From an uncultured Collinsella sp. (lineage in GTDB: Bacteria; Actinomycetota; Coriobacteriia; Coriobacteriales; Coriobacteriaceae): 64,000 nt of DNA. The stretch spans positions 62,001 to 126,000 of the forward strand of contig URRB01000002.1 of NCBI GenBank assembly GCA_900550195.1. Direction: 5' to 3'. Shown here piece by piece: positions 1 through 7,055 of this stretch. Under the pieces are notes generated by a model that saw nothing but the letters and a program-made list of their open reading frames with translations, did not search any database and was not told the origin of the DNA. The stretch's first letter is position 1, and every line of letters starts with the position of its first letter. The position numbers and the translations under genes are program-made.

Positions 1-167
1 GCCGTCCATGCGCGCAGGTCGGCCTTCCCCTCGCCGAACCCGCGCGAAACGGAAACGTCCCAGCCAGGGTCGTCTTCACTTGTCTGCGCGCAATCGGAAA
101 GCGCGTGTGCGGTGCGCTCCGCCAACGCATAACCCCTCTCAGTGAACGCTATGCAGGAAACCCTCAT
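1..167 (-). CDS. cbiG: CbiG, cobalt-precorrin-5A hydrolase (N-terminal part, runs off the window)
   Basis: Only the first 55 codons lie in the window, beginning at an ATG directly after the stop of the upstream cbiL remnant. The protein begins MRVSCIAFTERGYALAER, followed by SRGFGEGKADLRAWT, which is the characteristic start of CbiG (FTERG motif, then a GFGEG...LR.WT segment). In the anaerobic cobalamin pathway CbiG opens the delta-lactone of cobalt-precorrin-5A and releases acetaldehyde. The position right behind cbiF-cbiD fits a cbi operon on the minus strand. Recognition rests on the N-terminal motifs only, so domain completeness cannot be judged. Confidence 0.85.
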   Translation of the reverse strand, partial: MRVSCIAFTERGYALAERTAHALSDCAQTSEDDPGWDVSVSRGFGEGKADLRAWT

Positions 168-401
168 CTAGCGCACCACCATCGTCGAGAAGTAGCTGCC
201 CCGATCGGGCACATCGTCGAGCGAGCGGTACACGCGCTCGCCCGGAAGCCCACAGTCCTCTACAAGCTCGGCACCGTCGAAGGCGCCCTCCTCGCAAAGG
301 AAGCGCTTCGTGTCCGCAAGCGAGCGGCGCGCCTTCATGACCACCTTCGTCCCCGGCCAGCCGATTGCGCGGCCCACCCCGTACAGCACGCCTTTACTCA
401 T
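168..401 (-). pseudogene. cbiL: CbiL (precorrin-2 C20-methyltransferase) remnant with internal deletion
   Basis: A 77-codon open frame. Residues 1-10 (MSKGVLYGVG) are the normal N-terminus of CbiL, where family members continue with a GPGDPELxTLKA-type SAM site. Here the sequence jumps to a segment matching the family C-terminus: KVVMKARRSLADTKRFL, then ELVEDCGLPGERVYRSLDD and a terminal YFSTMVVR. CbiL proteins are usually about 230 residues, so some 150 central residues, including the SAM and tetrapyrrole sites, are missing, although the frame stays open. The ATG overlaps the end of cbiD by 8 bases and the stop abuts the cbiG start, so the operon spacing is intact. It cannot be an active methyltransferase; a full copy elsewhere or an assembly artefact cannot be excluded. 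Confidence 0.8.
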
Positions 402-1578
402 ACGTCGCCCCCAATTCCCCGATAACTGCATCGGCGCCCGACGTACGGAAAAGCTCGCGGCGCTCGGCGTCGAACACGACCGCGGCGATGTCGCATGCGC
501 CCGCCGCGCGGCGGCGCAACCTGTCCTCGATTGCCGCAGCGAGCGAGGCGCGCGCAGCGTCCCCCACGCCGGCGGCCTCGATTACCTCGAGCGCCGCCGT
601 GGTCGTGACCGACGACATGATCTCGCACACGGTCTTCGCGCCCGCGCCGGCCAAGGCCGCGTGGGCGGCCAGAATCTCTGCGCGGCAGTCGGCGGTACGC
701 GAATGGGTGTCCATGATGCCGCCCGCGACCTTCACCAGCTTGCCGATGTGTCCCACAAGAAGGAGATTGGTAAAACCCTCGCGAACGCAGCAATCAATCG
801 CATCGCCCACAAAGTTGGAGATGAAGACCACCGGCGCACCGTTTAGGTGGAAATGCCCCGAGATGAACTGCCCGCCGTAGTTGCCGGGCGTGAGCACGAC
901 TCCGCGCCGCCCCATAGCCGCATGCTGCCGGATCTCGAGCTCGATGCTGTCGCGCAAGGCAGCGAGGCTGCGCGGCTCGACGATGCCCGTCGTGCCCAGG
1001 ATGGAGATGCCGCCCTCTATCCCCAGGTGCGGGTTGAAGGTCTTTTCGGCAAGGGCCACACCCTCGGGTACCGAAATCGTCACAGCAATGTTTCCAGAAA
1101 AGCCGTGCGCGGCGCACACCTCACGCACCGCCGAAGTAATCATCGCGCGCGGCGTCGCGTTGATGGCGGCCGCCCCCACCGGCTGCTCGAGCCCGGGCAA
1201 CGTCACGCGCCCCACGCCCACGCCGCCATCGACGGAAACGTCCGATTCGCGCGTGGGCACGCCCTTGCTGCCCGCAGCGCCCGTGCCCGACCCCGCATGT
1301 TCCACGCGCGCGTACACGAGCACACCGTCGGTCACATCGGCATCGTCGCCTGCGTCCTTTCGCACGGCGCACTGGGCGCACCCCTCGCCGATGCATGCGT
1401 CGACCACGTCCGTCTCGACGGGCAGCCCGCCGGGGGTGACGATCGACACGCGGCCGACGGGCTTTCGTGACAAGAGCATCTCGCAGGCCGCCTTCGCCGC
1501 GAGCGCGGCACAGCTCCCCGTGGTGTAGCCACAGCGCAGGCGGGTCGTCCCGGTATATATGTAGTGCTCGAAGGCCAC
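394..1578 (-). CDS. cbiD: CbiD, cobalt-precorrin-5B C1-methyltransferase
   Basis: A 394-residue protein that methylates C1 of the corrin ring in the anaerobic cobalamin pathway. The family hallmark CGYTTGSCAALAAKAA lies at residues 16-31, and the C-terminal half holds the conserved stretch around FISNFVGDAIDCCVREGF and the GHIGKLVKVAGG loop. The open frame extends further upstream, but that part overlaps cbiF and has no family similarity. A GTG at 1578 lies one base after the cbiF stop and gives the usual family length, so I use it. Translation is probably coupled to cbiF upstream and to the cbiL remnant downstream. Confidence 0.93.
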   Translation of the reverse strand: MAFEHYIYTGTTRLRCGYTTGSCAALAAKAACEMLLSRKPVGRVSIVTPGGLPVETDVVDACIGEGCAQCAVRKDAGDDADVTDGVLVYARVEHAGSGTGAAGSKGVPTRESDVSVDGGVGVGRVTLPGLEQPVGAAAINATPRAMITSAVREVCAAHGFSGNIAVTISVPEGVALAEKTFNPHLGIEGGISILGTTGIVEPRSLAALRDSIELEIRQHAAMGRRGVVLTPGNYGGQFISGHFHLNGAPVVFISNFVGDAIDCCVREGFTNLLLVGHIGKLVKVAGGIMDTHSRTADCRAEILAAHAALAGAGAKTVCEIMSSVTTTAALEVIEAAGVGDAARASLAAAIEDRLRRRAAGACDIAAVVFDAERRELFRTSGADAVIGELGATYE

Positions 1579-1579
1579 G

Positions 1580-2371
1580 CTAGCTGCTCGCCTTCCGATA
1601 CCCCGTGGCAAACGAAGGGTCGTAAAGCTTGCTGCGCTCGTACGACTCTGCTTGCGCGCCGTTGTGCGAAAACCCGCCGCGAGCTCCGAGCACGCGGCCC
1701 ACCACCACGAGCGCCGTGCGGTCGATGCCCTCTCGCGCGCCCGCATCGGCGAGCGTGCCCACTGTGCATCGCACCACGCGCTCCTCAGGCCAGGTCGCCT
1801 TGTACACGAGCGCGGCCGGCTCGTCGGAGCTGCGGCCCGCGGCCAAAAGCTCGGCGGAAAGCTCGCCGAGCATACCCGAGCTCAGGAAGATGACCATAGT
1901 CGAGCCACTTTCCGCCATGGTGCGCATGCCCTCGCCCGCGGGCATGGGGGTACGTCCGGAAAGCCGCGTGATCACGACCGACTGGCTGATTCCCGGCAGC
2001 GTGTATTCCTGGCGAAGCGCCGCCGCGGCACCGCAAAAGCTCGACACGCCGGGCACCACCTCGTAGTCCACGCCGCGCGCGTCGAGCGCGTCCATCTGCT
2101 CCTGGATGGCGCCGTACAGGCACGGGTCGCCCGTGTGCAGGCGCACCACGTCCTCGCCCCGCGCATCTGCCGCGCACATCACGTCGAGCACTTCCTCCAA
2201 GGTCATGTGCGCGCTGTCGTAGACGATGCAGGATTCCTTGCACTCAGCGAGCAGCTCGGGGTTCACAAGGCTTCCCGCCCAAACGACCACGTCGGCTGCG
2301 CGCAGAAGGCGCGCCCCGCGCAGCGTGATAAGGTCGGCGGCGCCCGAGCCTGCGCCAACGATATGAATCAT
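1580..2371 (-). CDS. cbiF: CbiF/CobM, cobalt-precorrin-4 C11-methyltransferase
   Basis: A 263-residue SAM-dependent tetrapyrrole methylase. The N-terminus MIHIVGAGSGAADLITLRG is the first SAM-binding loop, with the middle TGDPCLYGAIQEQMDAL and the VVPGVSSF loop typical of CbiF/CobM. It methylates C11 of cobalt-precorrin-4. The ATG at 2371 is preceded by a GGGAAGG ribosome site; the longer upstream frame is unlike the family. It is the first gene of the minus-strand cbi operon, which diverges from the riboswitch-controlled operon at 2503. No aptamer was recognised on the minus side of this divergent gap. Confidence 0.93.
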   Translation of the reverse strand: MIHIVGAGSGAADLITLRGARLLRAADVVVWAGSLVNPELLAECKESCIVYDSAHMTLEEVLDVMCAADARGEDVVRLHTGDPCLYGAIQEQMDALDARGVDYEVVPGVSSFCGAAAALRQEYTLPGISQSVVITRLSGRTPMPAGEGMRTMAESGSTMVIFLSSGMLGELSAELLAAGRSSDEPAALVYKATWPEERVVRCTVGTLADAGAREGIDRTALVVVGRVLGARGGFSHNGAQAESYERSKLYDPSFATGYRKASS

Positions 2372-2502
2372 CCGAGCCTTCCCTTCCCGTTTCTCATCGC
2401 AACCGTTTACGCCGCCATTCGCGCAGCGGGCAAAACACGGCGCCTGCGGCGGCAATCGGCGCAAATACGCAGGCAGGAGGCGCAATGCCGCCCGCCCTGG
2501 CT

Positions 2503-2531
2503 TTGACACGTTCACAAGTGCCCACTATCAT
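2503..2531 (+). promoter_or_regulatory. Sigma-70-type promoter of the cobalamin riboswitch transcript
   Basis: A perfect -35 hexamer TTGACA (2503-2508) is separated by exactly 17 bases from a -10 hexamer TATCAT (2526-2531). This predicts a start near 2538, about 50 bases ahead of the aptamer. The assignment is from the hexamers and spacing only. Confidence 0.75.
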
Positions 2532-2584
2532 AGTAAAAGATTCGGCAACGAGCATATGACAATCGGATAAAAGGAAATGACCGG

Positions 2585-2712
2585 CGCGGCGCCCGCACAG
2601 CCCGCGCTGGCTTGCGGAGGGAACCAGGTGGGAATCCTGGGCAAGGGACATTACTGTATAGGACGCGCGGGCGAACCGCCTCGCGCCCCAAGCCAGACTG
2701 CTTCGCCTTTTC
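2585..2712 (+). promoter_or_regulatory. Cobalamin riboswitch
   Basis: The segment has cobalamin-aptamer core features in the right order: GGAGGGAACCAGGTGGGAATCC (shown here in parts as AGGGAA and GGTGGGAATCC), then TTACTGTATAG, then CCCAAGCCAGACTGC. An eight-base helix CTGGCTTG (2607-2614) pairs exactly with CAAGCCAG (2689-2696) and closes the core. The central ACTG box is divergent (ATTACTGTA rather than GCCACTGT). It precedes an operon for an exported cobaltochelatase and a BtuCDF-like importer, the expected target. A candidate expression platform is the short ACCC/GGGT hairpin before CTTTTCTTT near 2745-2775, but this is weak. Confidence 0.85.
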
Positions 2713-2829
2713 CTCACGGCATCGCCGTGGCGTTAGCTCCTTGTGAACCCCGAGGGGTGCGCTTTTCTTTCGCTTGTGCCGACAAGCAACTGTCGCCGGG
2801 GGACCGGCAAACCGAGGAAAGGAAAAACC

Positions 2830-3756
2830 ATGTCCGACCAGATGTCACGCCGCGGCTTCATGGGCGCCGCAGCAACCGGAGCCGTCGCGCTCGCCGGAGT
2901 CGCGCTCGCGGGCTGCTCCAACACCTCCGCGAGTTCCGAGAAATCGAGTGAAAAGGAGAAGGCCGTGAAGCCGGTCATCCTCGTCACGAGCTTCGGCACG
3001 AGCTACAACGACTCGCGCCACATCACCATCGGCGCCATCGAAGACGCTATCCGGGAGAAGTACTGGCAGGACTACGACATCCGCCGCGCCTTCACCGCGC
3101 AGATCATCATCGACAAGCTGAAGAAGCGCGACGGCATCACGATCGACAACATGACCGAGGCACTCGACCGCTGCGTGGAAGACGGCGTGAAGGAAATCGT
3201 CGTGCAGCCGACGCATCTCATGGGTGGCCTGGAATACACCGACGTGAAAGACGAGCTCGACAAGTACGCCGACAAGTTCGACAAAATCTCGCTCGGCGAC
3301 CCGCTGCTCACCTCCGACGACGACTACAAGAAGGTGGCCGCAGCCATTAAGGAGAACATGGCGTCCTTCGACGACGGCAAGACGGCGCTGTGCCTCATGG
3401 GCCACGGCACCGAAGCCGATTCCAACGCCGACTATGCCAAGATGCAGGAAGTGTTCAAGAACGAGGGCTTGACGCAGTTCTTCGTCGGCACCGTCGAGGC
3501 TGAACCGACCTGCGAGGATGTTATCGCCGCCGCGAGCGCCGCAGGCTACAAGAAGGCCGTGCTCGCGCCGTTCATGGTGGTCGCGGGCGACCACGCGAAC
3601 AACGACATGGCAGACGAGACCGACCCCGACAGCTGGGCTGCGAAGTTCGTGGCCGCCGGCTTCGAAGTGACGTGCCTGCTCCAGGGTCTGGGACAGAACG
3701 TCGCGGTCGACGACATCTACGTCTCGCACGTGGACGACGCCATCGCCAAGCTGTAA
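2830..3756 (+). CDS. cbiK: CbiK-type sirohydrochlorin cobaltochelatase, exported lipoprotein
   Basis: A 308-residue protein of the class II chelatase CbiK family, which inserts Co2+ into sirohydrochlorin. LVTSFGTSYNDSR (51-63) is the family start. The three metal ligands of Salmonella CbiK are present with matching spacing: H192 (MGHGTE), E223 (GTVEAEP) and H255 (AGDHANND). Unlike cytoplasmic CbiK, it begins with a signal peptide bearing twin arginines (SRRGFM, 6-11), a hydrophobic stretch and a lipobox LAGC with Cys29, so it is probably Tat-exported and lipid-anchored. The ATG at 2830 has an upstream GAGGAAAGG site. It is the first gene after the riboswitch, ahead of lipoproteins and an ABC importer. 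Chelatase chemistry outside the membrane is inference; it might also bind or capture tetrapyrroles. Confidence 0.92.
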   Translation: MSDQMSRRGFMGAAATGAVALAGVALAGCSNTSASSEKSSEKEKAVKPVILVTSFGTSYNDSRHITIGAIEDAIREKYWQDYDIRRAFTAQIIIDKLKKRDGITIDNMTEALDRCVEDGVKEIVVQPTHLMGGLEYTDVKDELDKYADKFDKISLGDPLLTSDDDYKKVAAAIKENMASFDDGKTALCLMGHGTEADSNADYAKMQEVFKNEGLTQFFVGTVEAEPTCEDVIAAASAAGYKKAVLAPFMVVAGDHANNDMADETDPDSWAAKFVAAGFEVTCLLQGLGQNVAVDDIYVSHVDDAIAKL

Positions 3757-3791
3757 ACTCGCCGCGCACGGGGGCGCCGGTCGCGTCCTCG

Positions 3792-3838
3792 TGCAACGGG
3801 CATGCGCCTTCCCCGACTGACGGCGCATGCCCGTTGCA
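3792..3838 (+). repeat. Strong intergenic hairpin, 17-bp perfect stem
   Basis: The arms 3792-3808 and 3822-3838 are exact reverse complements around a 13-base loop, between cbiK and the next lipoprotein gene. There is no clear T-run on either side, so it is not a standard intrinsic terminator. Within one operon such a hairpin may protect the upstream message from 3' decay or lower downstream expression; this is inference. Confidence 0.7.
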
Positions 3839-3900
3839 TTCGCATCCCGCCCGCCCGCCGCACGGCGCGGGCGGTCGAAGCGATTGAAAGGAACTCCTCC

Positions 3901-4434
3901 ATGTTGAAGAAAACCCTCGCCTTCGCCCTGTCGGCGGCGCTTTTCGCGTTCTCGCTCGCCGGCTGCGGCGGAAATTCAATCGACAGCGCAAAGGCAAGCG
4001 ATGCCGATTCCCAGGAAAAGACCGAACAGGCGGCCGATGCGCCCGAGGGCGCAAGCGCTGCCCCCATCACCGCCGACAAGGTGGCCGACGGCACCTATCC
4101 GATCACCGTAGATTCCAGCTCGAACATGTTCAGGATTGTGGACGCCCAGCTCATCGTGGAAAACGGCTCCATGCACTGCGTGATGACACTTTCCGGCACG
4201 GGCTACGGCAAGCTCTTCATGGGCACGGGTGACGAGGCTGCCGCCGCGAGCGAGGCCGACTTCATCCCCTATGTGGAAAACGCGGAAGGCAAGTACACCT
4301 ACGACGTGCCCGTTGAAGCGCTCGACGAGGACACCGCCTGCGCCGCGTGGAGTATTAGAAAAGAGCAGTGGTACGACCGCACGCTCGTGTTCGAATCCGC
4401 CGGCGTCGATCTGCGCGCCGACGCACTGAAGTAA
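3901..4434 (+). CDS. Small lipoprotein of the cobalamin-controlled uptake operon
   Basis: A 177-residue secreted lipoprotein: hydrophobic signal, lipobox SLAGC with Cys22, an acidic/Ala-rich linker to about residue 60, then one beta-rich domain running from VADGTYPITVDSS to RTLVFES. This domain aligns by eye with the N-terminal domain of the next gene's product: a YxVxVxS start, an NG/DG turn, a TxSGxxYxKL-type strand, VPVxxLDED, and a terminal TLxFxS strand. I do not recognise a named family; heme-binding NEAT domains have a comparable size and strand pattern, but the YxxxY heme motif is not evident. The ATG at 3901 follows GAAAGGAA. It probably presents or relays a ligand to the transporter encoded downstream. 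Confidence 0.8.
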   Translation: MLKKTLAFALSAALFAFSLAGCGGNSIDSAKASDADSQEKTEQAADAPEGASAAPITADKVADGTYPITVDSSSNMFRIVDAQLIVENGSMHCVMTLSGTGYGKLFMGTGDEAAAASEADFIPYVENAEGKYTYDVPVEALDEDTACAAWSIRKEQWYDRTLVFESAGVDLRADALK

Positions 4435-4438
4435 CGCC

Positions 4439-6010
4439 ATGCGGTCGATTCTTCCCAAGGGGGAAAGCAGGAAGCGTCGCAGCATCGCGGTGCGCGCGAT
4501 CGCCTGCGTTCTCGTCGCCCTGCTCGCGCTTCCCTTCGCGGGGTGCAGTGCGAGCCCGAACGCGACCGGTGGCACGGCAGGCTCTCAGGAATACACTGTG
4601 AGCGTCTCGCTCTCCGGCGGGTCAGGGCGCGCAAGCATCGCCTCACCCACCACAATTGTGAAGGATGGCGACACCTACACCGCGACCATCACCTGGTCGA
4701 GTTCGAACTACGACAAAATGACCGTCAACGGCGTGGACTACGCGCCCGTAAACGACGGCGGCTACTCCACGTTCGAGATACCCGTCACGCTCGACGAGGA
4801 CATCGCCGTGTCGGCCGAGACCGTCGCCATGTCGACGCCGCACACCATCGACTACACGCTCCACTTCGATTCATCCACCATGAAGGAGAAATCGGGCGAC
4901 GAAGCAAGCGGCGGCTCCCCTGCGGGAACGGCTTCAAACGCCGCGGCCGACTTCCACAACGCCGATTTGGGCTGCGGCTGGAAGCCGACGGGGACGCTTC
5001 AGCTTGAATACGCCGAGCACTTCACTGTCGACGAGTACGAAGGCGGCCTGCGGCTTATCTGCATTTCGAACGGGGAGCGCTTCCTCGTGGTGCCGCAAAA
5101 TGCAAAGGTACCTGATGGGTTGAGCTCCGACATCGCGGTCATAAGGCGCCCCGCCGACAAGGTGTACCTCGTGTCGTCGGCGACGATGTGCCTGGTCGAC
5201 GCGCTCGATGCGAACGACAATATCATTATGTCGGGCACGAAGGCCGACGATTGCTCGGTCGCGGGCTTCAAAAGCGCGCTCGAAAGTGGGGCGATCGCCT
5301 ACGGCGGCAAGTACAGCGCGCCCGACTACGAGCGAATATCGGCCTCGGGCTGCACGCTCGCCATCGAGAACACTATGATCAACCACACGCCCGATGTGAA
5401 GGAAAAGCTGCAGAAGCTCGGGCTCGTCGTGCTCACCGAACAGTCGTCGAGCGAGCCCGAAGCACTCGGGCGCGTCGAGTGGATTAAGCTTTTCGGCGTC
5501 CTGTTCGACAAGGAAGACGAGGCCGCGCACCTGTTCAACGAGCAGAAGGCCCGCGTCGAGCAAACGTCGGGGCTTGCGTCGTCAGGTAAAACCGTGGCGT
5601 ATTTCTACATTAACTCGAACGGGGCCGCCGTCACGCGGCGGGCGGGCGACTACGTGGCGCAGATGATCGAGCTTGCAGGCGGCAGCTACGCGCTCGATGA
5701 CGCGCAGACGGCGTCGACGTCAGGTTCGTCAGTAACGCTCGAAATGGAGCGCTTCTACGCGACGGCGAAGGATGCCGACATCATCGTCTACAACGGCACC
5801 ATCGACGAATCGGTTGCCACCCTGAACGACTTCGTAAGCAAAAACGCGCTATTGTCGCAGTTCAAAGCCGTGAAGAACGGCAACGTCTGGGTCACAAGCG
5901 CCGACATGTACCAGCAGATGACTTCTACCGCCGACATTATCGACGAGCTGCACGGGGCGTTCACCGGCGATGACGCGAGCGACTTCCATTATCTGAGGAA
6001 GCTTGGCTAG
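4439..6010 (+). CDS. Substrate-binding lipoprotein, BtuF/FepB-like, with extra N-terminal domain
   Basis: A 523-residue lipoprotein (lipobox PFAGC, Cys36) with two parts. Residues about 50-145 form a beta-rich domain paralogous to the preceding lipoprotein. Residues about 185-523 are a class III periplasmic binding protein of the iron-siderophore/cobalamin type (helical-backbone fold), with IAVIRRPADKVYLVSS as the early strand, IENTMINHTPDVKEKLQKLG in the middle and a C-terminal NGNVWVTSADMYQQMTSTADII. It starts four bases after the previous stop and overlaps the permease gene. The cobalamin riboswitch and cbiK suggest a corrinoid or cobalt-tetrapyrrole ligand rather than ferric siderophore, but the ligand cannot be read from sequence. 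Confidence 0.85.
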   Translation: MRSILPKGESRKRRSIAVRAIACVLVALLALPFAGCSASPNATGGTAGSQEYTVSVSLSGGSGRASIASPTTIVKDGDTYTATITWSSSNYDKMTVNGVDYAPVNDGGYSTFEIPVTLDEDIAVSAETVAMSTPHTIDYTLHFDSSTMKEKSGDEASGGSPAGTASNAAADFHNADLGCGWKPTGTLQLEYAEHFTVDEYEGGLRLICISNGERFLVVPQNAKVPDGLSSDIAVIRRPADKVYLVSSATMCLVDALDANDNIIMSGTKADDCSVAGFKSALESGAIAYGGKYSAPDYERISASGCTLAIENTMINHTPDVKEKLQKLGLVVLTEQSSSEPEALGRVEWIKLFGVLFDKEDEAAHLFNEQKARVEQTSGLASSGKTVAYFYINSNGAAVTRRAGDYVAQMIELAGGSYALDDAQTASTSGSSVTLEMERFYATAKDADIIVYNGTIDESVATLNDFVSKNALLSQFKAVKNGNVWVTSADMYQQMTSTADIIDELHGAFTGDDASDFHYLRKLG

Positions 6011-7055
6011 CACCATGAGAAGCCGACTTTCCATGGCATACGACGAATCGGGGCGTGCCGCGCGGTGTCGCGTCGTGACGGCGCTGCTCGCTGTTGCCCT
6101 CATCGTGCTCGTCGGGGCCAACCTGTGCATCGGGAGCGTGCTCGTGCCCGCAGACCACATCCCCGGCATCCTTTCGGGTGGCGCGGCCAATTCCATGGAA
6201 AGCCAGGTCATCTGGGAGATTCGTCTGCCGCGCGTGCTTTCAGCCGTGCTTCTCGGCGGGGCACTTTCGCTCTCCGGGTTCCTGCTGCAGACGTTTTTCA
6301 ACAACCCCATCGCCGACCCGTTCATCTTGGGCGTCTCCTCGGGCGCAAAGTTCGTCGTCGCGCTTACGATGATCGTACTTCTGGGCGCGAACCAGGCCAT
6401 GTCCTCGCCGGCCATGGTGGCCGCAGCGTTTCTGGGCTCGCTTATCACCATCGGCTTCGTGCTCCTCATCGCACGGCGCATAAGTTCCATGGCCATGCTC
6501 ATCGTGGCGGGCGTCATGGTGGGATACATCTGCTCGGCGGCGACGAACTTCCTCATCGCCTTCGCCGACGACCAGTCCATCGTGAACCTGCACAACTGGT
6601 CTTTGGGTAGTTTCTCGGGTTCGAGCTGGGACGACGTCGCGGTCATCGCGGTCGTGGTGATCGCCGTGAGCGCATGCGTATTCGCGATATCGAAGCCCCT
6701 TTCCGCCTTCCAGCTGGGAGAAGCCTACGCGAAAAGCGTCGGCGTGAACGTCGCACGTTTCCGCGTGGTGCTCGTCCTTCTAGCGAGCATGCTCTCCGCC
6801 TGCGTGACCGCGTTCGCTGGTCCGGTGTCGTTCGTAGGCATCGCGGTTCCGCATCTCGTGAAGTCGGCGCTGAAGTCGTCGAAGCCCATCCGCGTGATTC
6901 CTGCGTGCTTCTTGGGAGGCGCCATCTTCTGCGCGGGCTGTGATTTGATCGCGCGCACGCTGTTCTCTCCCGTCGAGCTTTCCATCAGCGCCGTCACCGC
7001 CATCTTCGGCGCGCCGGTGGTTATCGCGCTCATGTTGAAGAAGCGGGTGAGGTAG
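6003..7055 (+). CDS. FecCD/BtuC-family ABC transporter permease
   Basis: A 350-residue polytopic membrane protein of the FecCD family (about 9-10 transmembrane segments). Family marks include RLPRVLSAVLLGGALSLSG near residue 80 and GPVSFVGIAVPHLVK near residue 280, the latter including the contact with the ATPase. It imports the ligand delivered by the binding lipoprotein. I use the TTG at 6003, which overlaps the previous stop and has GAGGAAG four bases upstream. An ATG at 6015 is the alternative but lacks a well-placed ribosome site. It is followed directly by the ATPase gene. Confidence 0.9.
   Translation: MASTMRSRLSMAYDESGRAARCRVVTALLAVALIVLVGANLCIGSVLVPADHIPGILSGGAANSMESQVIWEIRLPRVLSAVLLGGALSLSGFLLQTFFNNPIADPFILGVSSGAKFVVALTMIVLLGANQAMSSPAMVAAAFLGSLITIGFVLLIARRISSMAMLIVAGVMVGYICSAATNFLIAFADDQSIVNLHNWSLGSFSGSSWDDVAVIAVVVIAVSACVFAISKPLSAFQLGEAYAKSVGVNVARFRVVLVLLASMLSACVTAFAGPVSFVGIAVPHLVKSALKSSKPIRVIPACFLGGAIFCAGCDLIARTLFSPVELSISAVTAIFGAPVVIALMLKKRVR

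Noticed and set aside
2733..2800. A second regulatory RNA between the cobalamin aptamer and cbiK
   Set aside because: Short hairpins such as CACGGC/GCCGTG exist, but they are more simply the expression platform of the cobalamin riboswitch.
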